A DNA stretch of 64,000 nt. It comes from Pyrus communis. Taxonomy: Eukaryota > Streptophyta > Magnoliopsida > Rosales > Rosaceae. The DNA lies in assembly GCF_963583255.1 (NCBI RefSeq), contig NC_084803.1, positions 4,956,121-5,020,120 on the forward strand, in the 5' to 3' direction. Numbering within the stretch: the first letter of the stretch is position 1; every line of letters begins with the position of its first letter. A program made the translations under genes and the position numbers. The notes beneath the pieces are model-generated. The model was not told the origin of the DNA. It made no database searches and saw nothing but the letters and a program-made list of their open reading frames with translations. Positions 22,939-34,059 of the stretch are shown piece by piece.

Positions 22939-23235
22939 ATGCCCAATATAATCCCCCAAAACGAGCGTGAGACTAAGTATAAGCGGTTCAAAATACCCTA
23001 CACAAAGGAGCAGATATTGAAGATTTTCAAAAGATACGACAAGGACGGAGACGGCCAACTTTCCAAGGCCGAGCTCAAGGAAGCTTTCGCTGAACTCGGC
23101 GCGATATGCCCTGGCCTTAGAGCTTGGGATGGTCGTAGGCATGCTGATGACGACGGCGATGGCTTCATTTCTATAGACAAGGAGTTGGACAAGCTTGGCG
23201 ACTATACCGTGGGCGTTGGGTATATCGTAAATTAG
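22939..23235 (+). CDS. small EF-hand calcium-binding protein, copy 1
   Basis: A single intronless frame of 98 residues starts at the ATG following the conserved leader. The first EF-hand loop is canonical (DKDGDGQLSKAE, residues 34-45) and flanked by amphipathic helices (EQILKIFKRY and LKEAFAEL). The second loop (residues 70-81, DDDGDGFISIDK) has Lys where the usual Glu at position 12 should be, with Glu one residue later, so its Ca2+ binding may be weak. No signal peptide or membrane segment is visible. It is related to plant calmodulin-like proteins but has only two EF-hands, like polcalcins. The exact subfamily and target are unknown. Paralogous copies lie at 39014 (broken), 47541 (leader only) and 52780 (intact). 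Confidence 0.85.
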   Translation: MPNIIPQNERETKYKRFKIPYTKEQILKIFKRYDKDGDGQLSKAELKEAFAELGAICPGLRAWDGRRHADDDGDGFISIDKELDKLGDYTVGVGYIVN

Positions 23236-23599
23236 TATAATGAGTTTAATATCACTCACGTGCCATGTATATTAAAGATCTTACTCATATTTTTATATAT
23301 TTTGCTATATGTGTGTGTAAGTGTATAGTATAACGAATAAAAGAGGCGACCTTTCGTAGCCCCTTATTGGACAAGGTAATATATTTGGGATCTCGAGTCT
23401 CTACATTTATCATTTGTGCATCTCGAGTATTATCTAGGAGTTTGTATCAATCTACGCCAGAATTACTGTATTACACCGTTTGCACCGTATCCCATCTCTC
23501 CTTCATTTATGTTCTCCTCCGTGACTATTCAGTCTGTTCTGCTTTTGTTCTCCATATCATCATATTCGTAAACCTGAAATCTCATAAACCCATGAAATA

Positions 23600-24460
23600 A
23601 CCATGACCTTCATTAGATGCAAATCATGTCCACGTTTTGAAATCCAAATAGAAATGAATAATCTCATAATTTTGTCATTTTGGATTATTTGGAACTCTTT
23701 CTTCCCCAATTCCACCTCTTCAGATCGTCTTCTTCCTTTTCCTATTTTTTCAGTTCACCTTATATATTCCTAAACCAATAAACCCAAAAAAGCTTTTCAC
23801 CTCCATTTTTTTTCTTAATTTTATGGGCTACATTTATTTCCTTCAAATTTTCTGCTGATTTGAGGAAAAAAAAAAAGAGAGAGAGGCATTTTTGGCCTAT
23901 GAAGTTGAGATTGGGAATTGTGATATGGAAAATGAAAGTTACAGAGAGATGGGATACAGTGCAAATGATATAATACATTAAACTGACCTGGATAGATTGA
24001 AATTCATTAGATTAAGATAATGGTTAATATTTAATTAAATGTGTGTAAATACATGAATACTAAATACTGAGACTCATGATCCATGTAATTGATCCCTGAT
24101 TATATATCATGTAATATATCCAATTAAGCAAAACAGCTACAAAATAAAGAAATAAATTTTGCTTTACTAGTTAGTGATATTTATGTATATTTCTGTAATA
24201 TATTCATGCATGTAGGCCGCATGATAAAATTTTATCATATAAAAATTGTTCGAAAATCTTTTAATTATTCTCCTTAATATATCCGTTTTAAAAATAATTA
24301 TCGGACTCAAGTTCGCAGAAGGAAAAAAAATCTCGTGCTTAAACTTGCTTCTTTATTTGTTCATGAGAAATGTGTTAAGGAGAATCATCACATATAGGAT
24401 CACTACAAATTCATGAAAATATATATTAGAGGTATTTTATATTTAATAAACCAATAATGC
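23600..24460. other. AT-rich downstream region of EF-hand copy 1, no gene
   Basis: The part up to about 23690 matches unit 2 near 39650-39800 (CCATGACCTTCATTAG and GGATTATTTGGAA words). From about 23700 to 24460 the sequence is unit-1 specific and shows no recognised gene. It was probably brought in by older insertions. Confidence 0.45.
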
Positions 24461-24466
24461 TGATAT

Positions 24467-24643
24467 TTAGTACTACGGTCTAGTGATATTTTTTTTACTT
24501 GTAAGTGAGAGGTCTTAGGTTCGATTCTCACCAAAAGCAAATGTGAACCATATTATTGCTAGCCGATTGTGAAGCTTAACCCAATCCTCCATCCTCTTAG
24601 TGTAGATAATATCGTTTGTTAAAAAAAAAAAAAAAAAAAAAAC
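24467..24643 (+). mobile_element. tRNA-derived SINE, copy 2
   Basis: This has the same layout as the copy at 17620-17785. It has an A-box-like segment (GGTCTAGTGATATT), a near-perfect B box (GGTTCGATTCTC at about 24518), the 3' core TAGTGTAGATAATATCG and a 22-nt A tail. TAATGCT occurs just before and just after the element and may be part of a target duplication. Confidence 0.8.
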
Positions 24644-24760
24644 CCGTTAATGCTATTTTATTTATTTATTTAGACACATTACAAATGCACTTTCTAATAT
24701 AGGTAAGTTTGTTAGTGCATGTAGAACTCACATGTATTAGAGTGTGTTCTTCTATTTTAA

Positions 24761-24936
24761 GGTAATACTAGGGAGACTAAATTTGTAGACTAATTTAATA
24801 AACTAATTAATGACATGGAAGTTGATTGGATTATTACTTAAGTGTTCATTAACACGCTTATTTCTTATTGGTGACACATCATTTAGTTTACAAATTTAGT
24901 CTACAAGTTTATTCTACCTAGCATTACTCTTTGTTT
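24761..24936. repeat. MITE, TAATGCTAGG family, near-complete copy
   Basis: The left end is GGTAATACTAGGGAGACTAA and the right end TTCTACCTAGCATTAC. Inverted GTTTACAAATTTAGTCTAC/ACTAAATTTGTAGACT arms and the internal GTGACACATCA are shared with 2070-2492 and 44672-45243. Confidence 0.7.
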
Positions 24937-25883
24937 TAAAGGGACCAGGGCAGTCTATCATTTCGGGGGTTGAAAAGATTCATAGAGGCATTTCAGCTAT
25001 GCCAATAATGTTAGTTTTGTGAAACCATATAGTAGCACTCGTAAGAAAATCAACAAATTAATATAAGTCTTTTCTTTTTGGAAGTGATTTCCGCATTTCA
25101 TTATTCTCTCTTCCACTCCTTCCTTTTTTGGTGTGGAACGAATTACTGAAAAGAGAATTAGATGCATGAAAAAACAGAAAATGAGTGCATAAAAATGAAT
25201 ACTCTTTAAAGGAAAAAAAAAATAACGTTTACATGAAATAATAGTCTCAAGTTTCATAACCCAACATATGAGGGTTTATGAAATACAAAGATTTGATCTA
25301 ACTCAATACACCTTGCACAAACAAAGAGCATATACAAGATATGGACAGTACTCCATGGAAGCCAGATGAAAACAGGAATCTGATAGGGATTATAATGAAA
25401 GGCTAGGATGTTGCCACTTGTATGGAGATTAGAAAGTTCGTTAAGTTGTTAGTTTGTTAAGAAGGCTGAGATGTATAAATACAGAAAGATGTACTAGCTT
25501 GGAGGTTAAGAAAATATACTGAAGATTACAGTTTCTATACTTCTCTCTCTCTAAATTCTCTCGACTTTCTCTCTCTATATTTCTGTCTATATTAGTTTAC
25601 ATGGTATCAATCGCCATGAAAGCTCACGCTTGATCTTCGATCCAAGTCTTCCGCAGCTCTGATTCTTCGTCTTCATCTCTCTTTCTGCTTCTTGCTGGTA
25701 ATTTCTGGTTGAATTCTTTGTGTTTACTCTGCAATCTAGGGTTTATCTTCATCCCTAGGGTTCTGCAACTGTACTACTGGTTGCGATTCGTCTTCTTCAA
25801 TTCGTGCACTCCAAGTGTTTGGTGTTTGGTCTCAGCAACATTTCTGCCAAATTCAGCAGTCTTCGACCTGCACGAGTGTAAAA

Positions 25884-26543
25884 ATGGTAACTGCCTCTCA
25901 ATTACAGCTTCTTCAATCTCCGATAACTGCATTGGTGTCATCGATTTCCACATCTGTGAGTGTTAAACTGGATGATTCGAATTATCTGAATTGGCACTTT
26001 CAAATGAAATTACTACTTGAAAGTAATGGAATCCTAGGGTTTGTTGATGGATCTCATCCCTGTCCTGCTCGATTTAGCGCAATATCTGGCGATTCTGTTG
26101 ATAATTTGTTGTCTTCCACTGATAGTGATGAGTATTTGGTTTGGATGATGCATGATAAAGCCTTGATGCAATTACTTACTGCATCCTTGAGTCCTGTAGC
26201 CATGTCTTGTGCGATTGGGAGTACCAGTTCTCAAGAGCTTTGGATTCGATTACAAGAGCAGTTTTCCACTGTCTCGAAGACTTGCATTTTTCAGATGAAA
26301 TCGAATCTACAAACAATTAAGAAGGGTTCTAATTCCATTACTCAGTATTTGCAGAAGATAAAGGAAGCCAGAGATTATCTTTCTGCTGCTGGGGTTAATT
26401 TTCTGGATGAGGACATTGCTATACTTGCACTCAATGGTTTACCCGCAGAGTACAATACTTTTCGGACTGTGATAAGGGGACGTGAGAGTGTCATTTCTCT
26501 GAAGAAGCTATTCTCGAGTCCACTATCAATGCACCATTTATGA
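25884..26543 (+). pseudogene. Copia gag N-terminal part, interrupted
   Basis: The likely start is the ATG at 25884 (MVTASQLQ). The frame carries the retrotransposon gag domain (LDDSNYLNWHFQMKLLLES, LNGLPAEYNTF). It then loses frame after ISLKK near 26505 and stops at 26543. Comparison with the gag of the second Copia element (50705-51013) suggests that roughly two dozen bases are missing at this point. The downstream frame continues in a different phase. Confidence 0.8.
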
Positions 26544-29500
26544 CAGCCATGGTTGCCAATACTCCACCTCCGAGAGGATCCTCTCACCCAAGCTATGTAC
26601 CTGGTGGTTTCAAGCCGTTCACTGTTAATAAGAACAAGGGCAAGGGCAGGTTCAATCACTACACCAGGACTTTTTCACCTCGACAATATATGCCTACTCA
26701 GACACATGTCATTCAAACTCCAAGTCCTGGTATTCTTGGTCAATTTCCCAATACACAACAGCCTATTCTTTCTGCTCCACCTGAGAAGTCAAGGTGTCAA
26801 ATTTGTGGCCGATTCAATCACACTACATGGTTCTGTTTTTATAATGAGAAGGGTCCCAACTATATTGGTGCTGCTGCTCATCCTGCCTATTCCCCGATGG
26901 CGTCCTCTTCACAGCAAGGGTATCAGTACTCTCCAGTTGCTGCCTATTCGTCACAAATGACTCACTCACAGGCTCCCCTGCATGCTTATCATACTATGGT
27001 CTCACAATCCACTCCTTCACCTACTTCTACCTCTAATTCCCAAATGTGGATCACTGATTCTGGCGCCACGAATCATATGACTGCTGATCTCTCCAACTTA
27101 TCACTGGCATCTCCTTATCCTACTAATGAAGTCATCCAAACTGCAAATGGTGAAGGTTTGCATGTCTCTCACATTGGTAGCACTGTTCTTAAACCTTCTG
27201 CTTATCCTATCCACTTGAAATCTGTGTTATATGTTCCCAAATTAACACAGAATCTTCTTTCGGTCCATAGGATATGTTTGGACAATAACTGTTGGCTTAT
27301 TTTCGATGCCTTCTGTTTTTGGATTCAGGACAAGGCCACAGGGAGGATTCTATACAAAGGGCTGTGCAGTAATGGACTCTATCCCATTTCTTCCCCTGCC
27401 ACTGTCTGTCCTGCAACTTCTCACAGTTCTGTCCCATCTAAAGCTTTCATTGGTCAGCTTGTTAACTCTAATGTCTGGCACAATCGATTAGGACATCCAT
27501 CCAATTCTGTTGTATCTCTCATGTTGCATAAGTCTAATATTGTTTTTCCCAAAGCCTCTAGTCATGTCATGTGTCAAAGTTGTTTAGAGGGAAAATTTTG
27601 CAAACTACCTTTTTCTTCCAGTGTCAATAAATCTGTAATTCCATTTGAAGTGGTGCATAATGATCTTTGGGGTCCTCCACCTTGTAAATCTGTGGATGGG
27701 TATAGGTATTATGTTGTATTCATTGATGAATGTACCAGATATTCCTGGATTTTCCCATTGGTTAATAAATCTGATCTTTGTGCCATTTTTGTTGGGTTTC
27801 ATGCTTATGTTCTCACCCAATTTTCTGCAAGTATCAAAGTTTTGCAAAGTGATGGGGGTGGTGAATACATTAGCAAATCTCTTCAATCCTTTCTTTTACA
27901 AAAAGGCATTTCCCATCAGAAATCATGCCCTTACACCCCTGAACAAAATGGCATGGCTGAACGCAAGCATAGACATCTCATTGAAACCACAGTCACACTG
28001 TTACAAACAGCCAAAATACCCTCCCAGTTTTGGTCTTTTGCATGTCAAACAGCTCTCTATCTTATTAATAGGATGCCTACTCCCATATTGTCTAACAAGT
28101 CTCCCTTTGAAGTCCTATATGGTGCTGTCCCAGTCATTACTCACTTGAGAATTTTTGGGTGTGCTTGTTATCCTTTATTACGCCCATATAACTCCACTAA
28201 ACTTCAAGCCAAGACTACCAAGTGTGTCTTCTTGGGTTATGCTTCCAAATACAAAGGGTACATTTGTTATCTTGTGTCTCAACATAAATTCTTTGTGTCT
28301 AGACATGTGATGTTTAATGAGTATGAATTTCCTTATACAACTCTTTTGGCACAAACACAAACCAAATCCTCTGCCTCATTTGATGGTCTTTTTTCATCTC
28401 ATGTGGTCACATCTCATAATATAGTCACATCTCCTTCTCCACTTATTAATTCCAGCCCGTCAAGTCTCTCTGAACCATCCCCCAGTCCATCATCTGTTGT
28501 GTCTTCCTCCATACCTCAATCCATTACTGGTGCAGTTTCAGCCACATCTCCCATCCCTGTGGCTCCTGATCATAGTCCAGATATTGTACACGTGGTTTCC
28601 TCTATCCCGCAGTTCAACTTACATCCGATGCAAACTCGAAGTAAGAGTGGTATTATAAAGAAGAAGGTGTTCCTTTCCACTCTTGAGACCTCTAATGATA
28701 TTGATCTGTCCCTAAGTGAACCAGCCTCATATAAATCTGCTCTTAAGAGTTCAGTGTGGTCTGAAGCAATAAAGGATGAGATCAGTGCTCTACATAAGCA
28801 AGGGACATGGAGTTTAGTCTCTTTACCCGCCAATAAAAACTTAGTGGGCTGTAAATGGATCTTCAAAATCAAAAGACATTCAGATGGGTCCATAGCAAGG
28901 CATAAAGCTCGATTAGTTGCCAAAGGTTTTAGTCAAGAACCGGGTCTTGATTACAGTGAAACGTTTAGCCCAGTTGTCAAACCCACCACAGTGAGGATTG
29001 TTTTAGCTCTTGCTGCACATTTCAATTGGTCACTCCATCAACTCGATGTCAAGAATGCCTTTCTTCATGGCATTCTGCAAGAAGAAGTATACATGGCACA
29101 GCCACCTGGATTTGAGGATACTCAGAATCTGTCTTTGGTCTGCAAGTTACATAAATCCCTTTATGGCTTGAAGCAGGCACCCAGGGCATGGAATGAAAGG
29201 TTCACTTCTTTCTTGCCTCGGTTGGGATTTCATAACACTTACTCTGATTCCTCCTTATTTGTGAAGACTGTTGGTGCCCATACTGTGATATTGTTGCTCT
29301 ATGTTGATGACATTATCCTCACAGGCAGTGATCTTCCTGAGATCCAACAAGTGATTCGGGATTTAACTTCTGAATTTGATATCAAGGACTTAGGTCCCCT
29401 TCACTTCTTTCTGGGCATTCAGATTTCTAAAACCCCAAACGGTCTGTTTCTGTCACAACAGAAATATGTGCAGGATTTACTTGCTAAAACAGAAATGCTT

Positions 29501-29575
29501 AAGTCCAAGCCGTGTGATACACCCTGTCTTCCATACACCAGATTACTCACGGATGATGGGGGTACCATATGCTAA
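26505..29575 (+). pseudogene. Copia polyprotein: zinc knuckle, protease, integrase, RT (truncated by frameshift)
   Basis: Domains in order: CCHC-type knuckle (CQICGRFNHTTWFC, about 26797); aspartic protease (WITDSGATNHMT, about 27046); integrase with HH-CC (HNRLGH near 27480 and CQSCLEGKFC near 27573) and catalytic D, D, E (IDECTRYSW, SDGGGEY, EQNGMAERK); and RT with KWIFKIK, LDVKNAFLHG and YVDD (about 29302). The frame runs into a stop at 29575 because of a five-G run at 29558-29562. Confidence 0.9.
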
Positions 29576-30263
29576 TCCTACCATGTATAGAAGTGTAGTG
29601 GGCGCACTTCAATACCTTACATTTACCAGGCTGGATATTGCCTTTTCTGTGCACCAAGTTTGCCAGTTCATGCAGAATCCGATGGTATCTCATTTCACTG
29701 CTGTCAAAAGGATTTTGCGCTATTTGAAAGGCACAATGGAGTTTGGTATCAACTACTCTAAGGGTGATTTGACTTTACATGCGTTTAGCGATGCTGATTG
29801 GGCGGGGGATCCCAATGATCGCCGGTCAACAACTGGTCTGGTTGTGTTCTTAGGCAATAACCCTATCTCCTGGTCATCCAAGAAGCAACAAACAGTTTCA
29901 CGATCCTCAACTGAGGCGGAATATCGTGCTTTATCTACCACGGCAGCTGAACTGGACTGGATTCAACAGATTCTTACTTTCCTGCATATTCCCATCTCTG
30001 CGACACCTGTGCTGTTTTGTGACAACCTTTCTGCTATTGCCTTGTCTTTCAACCCAGTTCAACATCAACGGACCAAACACATTGAAATTGATGTGCACTT
30101 TGTGCGGGAGAGGGTTGCCAAACACAAGCTACTGGTGCAGTTTGTATCCTCCAAAGAACAGTTTGCTGATGTTTTAACCAAAGGCCTCAGTGCCCCTTTG
30201 TTTCGCTTTCATTGTACCAATCTCATGTTAGTATCCTCCAAACATGCGCTTGTGGGGGGATGA
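29563..30263 (+). pseudogene. Copia RT end and RNase H, out of frame with the main polyprotein
   Basis: The polyprotein continues in another frame directly after the G run: MYRSVVGALQYLTFTR, then RNase H motifs ADWAGDPNDRRSTTG, SRSSTEAEYRAL, CDNLSAIAL and KHIEIDVHFVR, to a stop at 30263. A single inserted or miscounted base is enough to explain the break. Confidence 0.88.
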
Positions 30264-30614
30264 TAGGGATTATAATGAAAGGCTAGGATGTTGCCACTTG
30301 TATGGAGATTAGAAAGTTCGTTAAGTTGTTAGTTTGTTAAGAAGGCTGAGATGTATAAATACAGAAAGATGTACTAGCTTGGAGGTTAAGAAAATATACT
30401 GAAGATTACAGTTTCTATACTTCTCTCTCTCTAAATTCTCTCGACTTTCTCTCTCTATATTTCTGTCTATATTAGTTTACAGAATCTTCGAGAGACTTGT
30501 ACACCCGTGCCTAAGAAGAACCATATAGCAGCACATGAGCCATAGCACCAGGGACCAACAGCACCACCACAAGGAAGGCTCAACATCCTTGCGGAGTGGG
30601 AAGTCAGAATACCA

Positions 30615-31353
30615 TTGTTCTAAAAATCGGCCTAGGCGGAGCTTAGGTGGTGGGCGGTGGCCAGCCGTTCTGATTAAGGTCAAATTATTTGATAAGTCGG
30701 AAAACCCATTTGGCGGTGCGTAAGCGAGGGTCTAGGCGGGCTAGGCGGAGCAGGCAGGGCTGGGCGGCTGAGAGATCTGCTTGGGCGATTGAGTTTGTCT
30801 GAAAAAGAATTGCATCCAGAACGAAAAGCGTGAAGTTTAGTGGCCACCGACAAGAAGATGCATTAACGAGAGCAGCGGGTGAGAAGATGAAGACGATGAA
30901 TAGTTTAAATGACCTATATTATAGGTCGTCGTTTGCTATTAAGTGGATCCGCTACTTTTCGTTTACCAAAGCTAAATGAGTTTAAAATTTAATGGCCTTC
31001 TTGACCCAACCAAAAACGTCCAAAACAACAATATAACAAAAGAAAGTTAATGGGCTTTTTCATTTCTAGTGTTTTATTAGACTTAGTGGACCTACATTAA
31101 GTTTTTAATATTTGAAAATTTCAAGTATAATGTAATTATTCATATGTTTTATAGTAACTTTAATAAAAATAAAGAAATATTATATGCAATGTCATCCAAT
31201 ACTAGTATAGGTTTTTTTCTAAGTAAAAATAGACACTATTAATATGAGATATAATAATTTACTCAAATCCGCATAGCCCGTCTAATTCCCTCCTAGCCGC
31301 TTAGGCGCTAGGTTCTAGCTCGCCGTCTAACTAGCGCCTAGCATGTTTTAGAA
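30615..31353. mobile_element. 739-bp non-autonomous element, CTAGGCGG family
   Basis: The ends are inverted: TTCTAAAAATCGGCCTAGGC near 30618 against GCCTAGCATGTTTTAGAA at the right. The flanks are GAATACCA (30607-30614) and GAATTCCA (31354-31361), an 8-bp duplication with one mismatch. The uninterrupted site GAATACCACTAATCC is present in unit 2 at 40345-40359. The size of the duplication suggests a hAT-type element. There is no transposase. Related ends occur at 35575-36055 and within 3365-3450. Confidence 0.8.
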
Positions 31354-31536
31354 GAATTCCACTAATCCACCATAATTTTTAGTCCACGTCTTATATATAC
31401 ATTCGACTATGCACGTATTTCATATGCCATGTTTATTTATTTACTCTAATTACGTTAAAAAATTTAATTTCTTTAAAAGTTTCCTTTCGATCGATAATTG
31501 AAAAAAAGGAAAAGTGGTTGGTGTATGCAATAATGA

Positions 31537-31573
31537 GATACTTTGTTTTTTTTTTTTTTTTTTTTTTTTTTTG
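31537..31573. repeat. poly-T tract
   Basis: A run of about 33 T in unit 1. The corresponding place in unit 2 (40683-40720) is a mixed T-rich stretch. Confidence 0.9.
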
Positions 31574-31866
31574 TAGGATGTTAAACTCGTATTTGGCCCC
31601 TAAATTTTGTTATAGTTTTCTACTTTCGTCCTTCAACTTTTTCATCTATAATTGGTCCCTAAATTTTTGAAAGTGTGTTAAATAATGCGATGAAAGAAAG
31701 TAACAAGTAATTTTTGTTACAAAGGTGACAAATACGACACCATTTTTATTAAGGCGTTTCAATAATCTATTACAATGACCAAAATGCCCTTGATTGATTA
31801 GAACGTGGAATATGTTTATCTAGAAAAATGGACAAAACCAACAAAAATGAATAAGCTTGATCTAAT

Positions 31867-33589
31867 TGTGACAGCCCGTTCCGGATTTTCGAATCATAGG
31901 GGTGAAATGACGATTTTACCCCTAGTATGGTTGTTTCGTTGTGTGGTTGTTTTTGGGTGTTGCTTGGCTAGTTTTGGACCACACACACACCACACTCACT
32001 CACTCTCTCTCTCTCTTGCCCTGTCCCGAGCCCTCTCTCTTTCCCATTTCTATTCTTCTTGTACGGACGACAACCAAAACCATCCAAACCTTCACAGATA
32101 GAGGAAACAAATTATATATTCATGCTCGTGAGGTCCGTAGGAGTTCAACCATACCCATTTCAGGTAAGGATACCTTCGTTTTCACGTCGAACTCGGGATA
32201 CCCTGATTTGGTCACTGTTCATGCACACGTTAATTCTTGTGTTTTTGGGAATTTCAAGCTTGTAGGAAGCTTGGTGAGGTCCTTAGGAGGCTCGGGGTGG
32301 TTCGTTTGAAGGTTTTGGACGTCGGGATCGTGAGTTACAAGGTTGGCCGGAGTTGGTGGTGTTTTTCCGACGAGATTCCGTGGATTGTAGTGCTTGAAAG
32401 TGGTATGGATTTGTTCCTCTTGTTGTAAGCTTCATTTTGGTACCAATTTTGTGAAATTTGGTTGAAAAACGAGTGAGATACAAGGTTTTAAAGTTTTCCT
32501 GATTTTCTGGTACCGAAGCTTCGCCGGAGAAGATGATGGAATATTCCGTCAGTTTGGACGGAATATTCCTAACGGCGTTAACGGAATCCGTTAGAGTTAA
32601 CGGAATATTCCTGATGGCGTTAACTGACGCCGTCAGTGTGCCAGGCACGTGCCTGCGCGTGGGCGGCGCGTGTGGCCGTGCCTTGGCCGGCGCGTTGGGG
32701 AGCGTGCGGCGGTGGAAAATTTTTCTAAAAATATGAGGATGTTCCTGAGGTTGAGTAGATCACGTTGGTGTATTCATACACCCCATTTGAGCATTGTATG
32801 AGAAGTTATTTCGTAAGGTTGGTTATGTGCTTTAAAATTAACGTTTTTATAGTTGTTTCGCATATAGGTGAGACCTATCCCGAGGACAAGCGCGGTCACT
32901 CGAGGCAAGGGGGTTACGACCCTTCTACATACCAGTGAGTGGGCTTTTGGTTTTCCGTATATACCTACATACTTATGTTTTTTCCCAGAAAATGAATTGA
33001 AACGTTTATACGTTTTTATGCCATGCATTATGTTTGCCGTTTGTTTATGCATTATTAGTAGCCTATATATATATATATATATGTATGTTGGTGCTGCGGG
33101 CGCACAGGTAAGTGCCAGGTGAGTATGGTTTATGCTTATTTTCAGTAGTGGTTTGAGATGCATAGAGAGCTCATAACCTGCACCCCCGGTCTTAGTGCTC
33201 CCGCCCAGAGTTGGGCACAGTCCTTCACGTGATGTTCACCTCCCGCACCACATGCTCATCTTGGATCCAAGTTAGGTGCACAGTCCTGTCGTACAGACCA
33301 CTTTAGGTGGTTCCGACTCGTAGGTGACCCGCGATTCGTCGCCCAGCCTTCATGTGATCGTAGCACTCGAGCGTACTTATTATACACCTAGTCCTGTCGT
33401 ACAGACCACTTTAGGTGGTTCCGACTCGTGTGTAGGTACAGTTAGCGAGATGGAGATTTGAGCTCTAGATTCAGCCGTACAGGTCACGTTAGGTGACTTC
33501 GGCTGACAGATTCATGGCATTGATTTTGACATTTTCCTGAGCACTTGCATTTATTCGAGGCATTTGGCATGGCATATTTCTGAACATGA

Positions 33590-33634
<45 letters not shown>

Positions 33635-34059
33635 CTTTTCTGGGAAGTATACAGGTTTTACGGCGAGGGGTTAGAACTTGTTTATGAAATGGTTTTTGAA
33701 AAGCTTTGTTTTTGCCCACTCACACTTTTCGTTTTGCGCCCCTCCAGGTTCTAGTTGGCTAGCACTTGTGGTGGCTTCCCAGAGGATTTCCCCGACATAT
33801 CTGACAGATTATCACCAGTGTAGGACCACCTTTGAGTGTGTTTTTGTAGTGTCGTTCCTCCCGGACTGCATTAGGTCTTCGTGCTCTGAACTTTGTTTTC
33901 ACACTTACGCTTGCACATGTATGTTCTTACTTGGTGTAAAGCTGATTTTTTTTATTATTCGTACTTTTAATATTATTTTATTAGCTTCCGCACTGTGCAC
34001 ATGGTTACGTCACTTCCACGTGACGACCAGCATGCCTTGATCTCGGTCGGGATGTGTCA
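31867..34059. mobile_element. 2.19-kb solo-LTR-like element
   Basis: The ends are TGTGACAGCCCG at the left and CGGGATGTGTCA at the right, with a perfect 5-bp duplication CTAAT (31862-31866 and 34060-34064). Unit 2 has a single CCAATT at the empty site near 41017. TG/CA ends, length, 5-bp duplication and lack of coding domains fit a solo LTR of a large Gypsy-type element. The class is inferred. Inside are a duplicated block (CCTGTCGTACAGACCACTTT at about 33274 and 33388), GGAATATTCC repeats near 32540-32625 and two AT microsatellites. Confidence 0.75.
33587..33630. repeat. (AT)n microsatellite
   Basis: A pure AT tract inside the solo-LTR-like element. A shorter one lies at 33065-33083. Confidence 0.95.

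Larger units (their letters stand above)
25381..30481 (+). mobile_element. Ty1/Copia LTR retrotransposon, young, frame-broken
   Basis: The LTRs at 25381-25601 and 30261-30481 are 221 bp each and identical by eye. They start TGATAGG and end TTTACA, and are flanked by the 5-bp duplication GAATC (25376-25380 and 30482-30486). The primer-binding site TGGTATCA follows the 5' LTR at 25602, and a G-rich purine tract (GTGGGGGGA) precedes the 3' LTR. The internal region has gag, protease, integrase, RT and RNase H in Copia order. Unit 2 shows the matching empty site near 40217-40222. Confidence 0.95.

Noticed and set aside
28570..28923. Minus-strand frames within the Copia element
   Set aside because: They are antisense shadows of the polyprotein.
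32283..32648. Coding region in the solo-LTR-like element
   Set aside because: The frames contain imperfect repeats and no known domain. They lie entirely inside a repeat.
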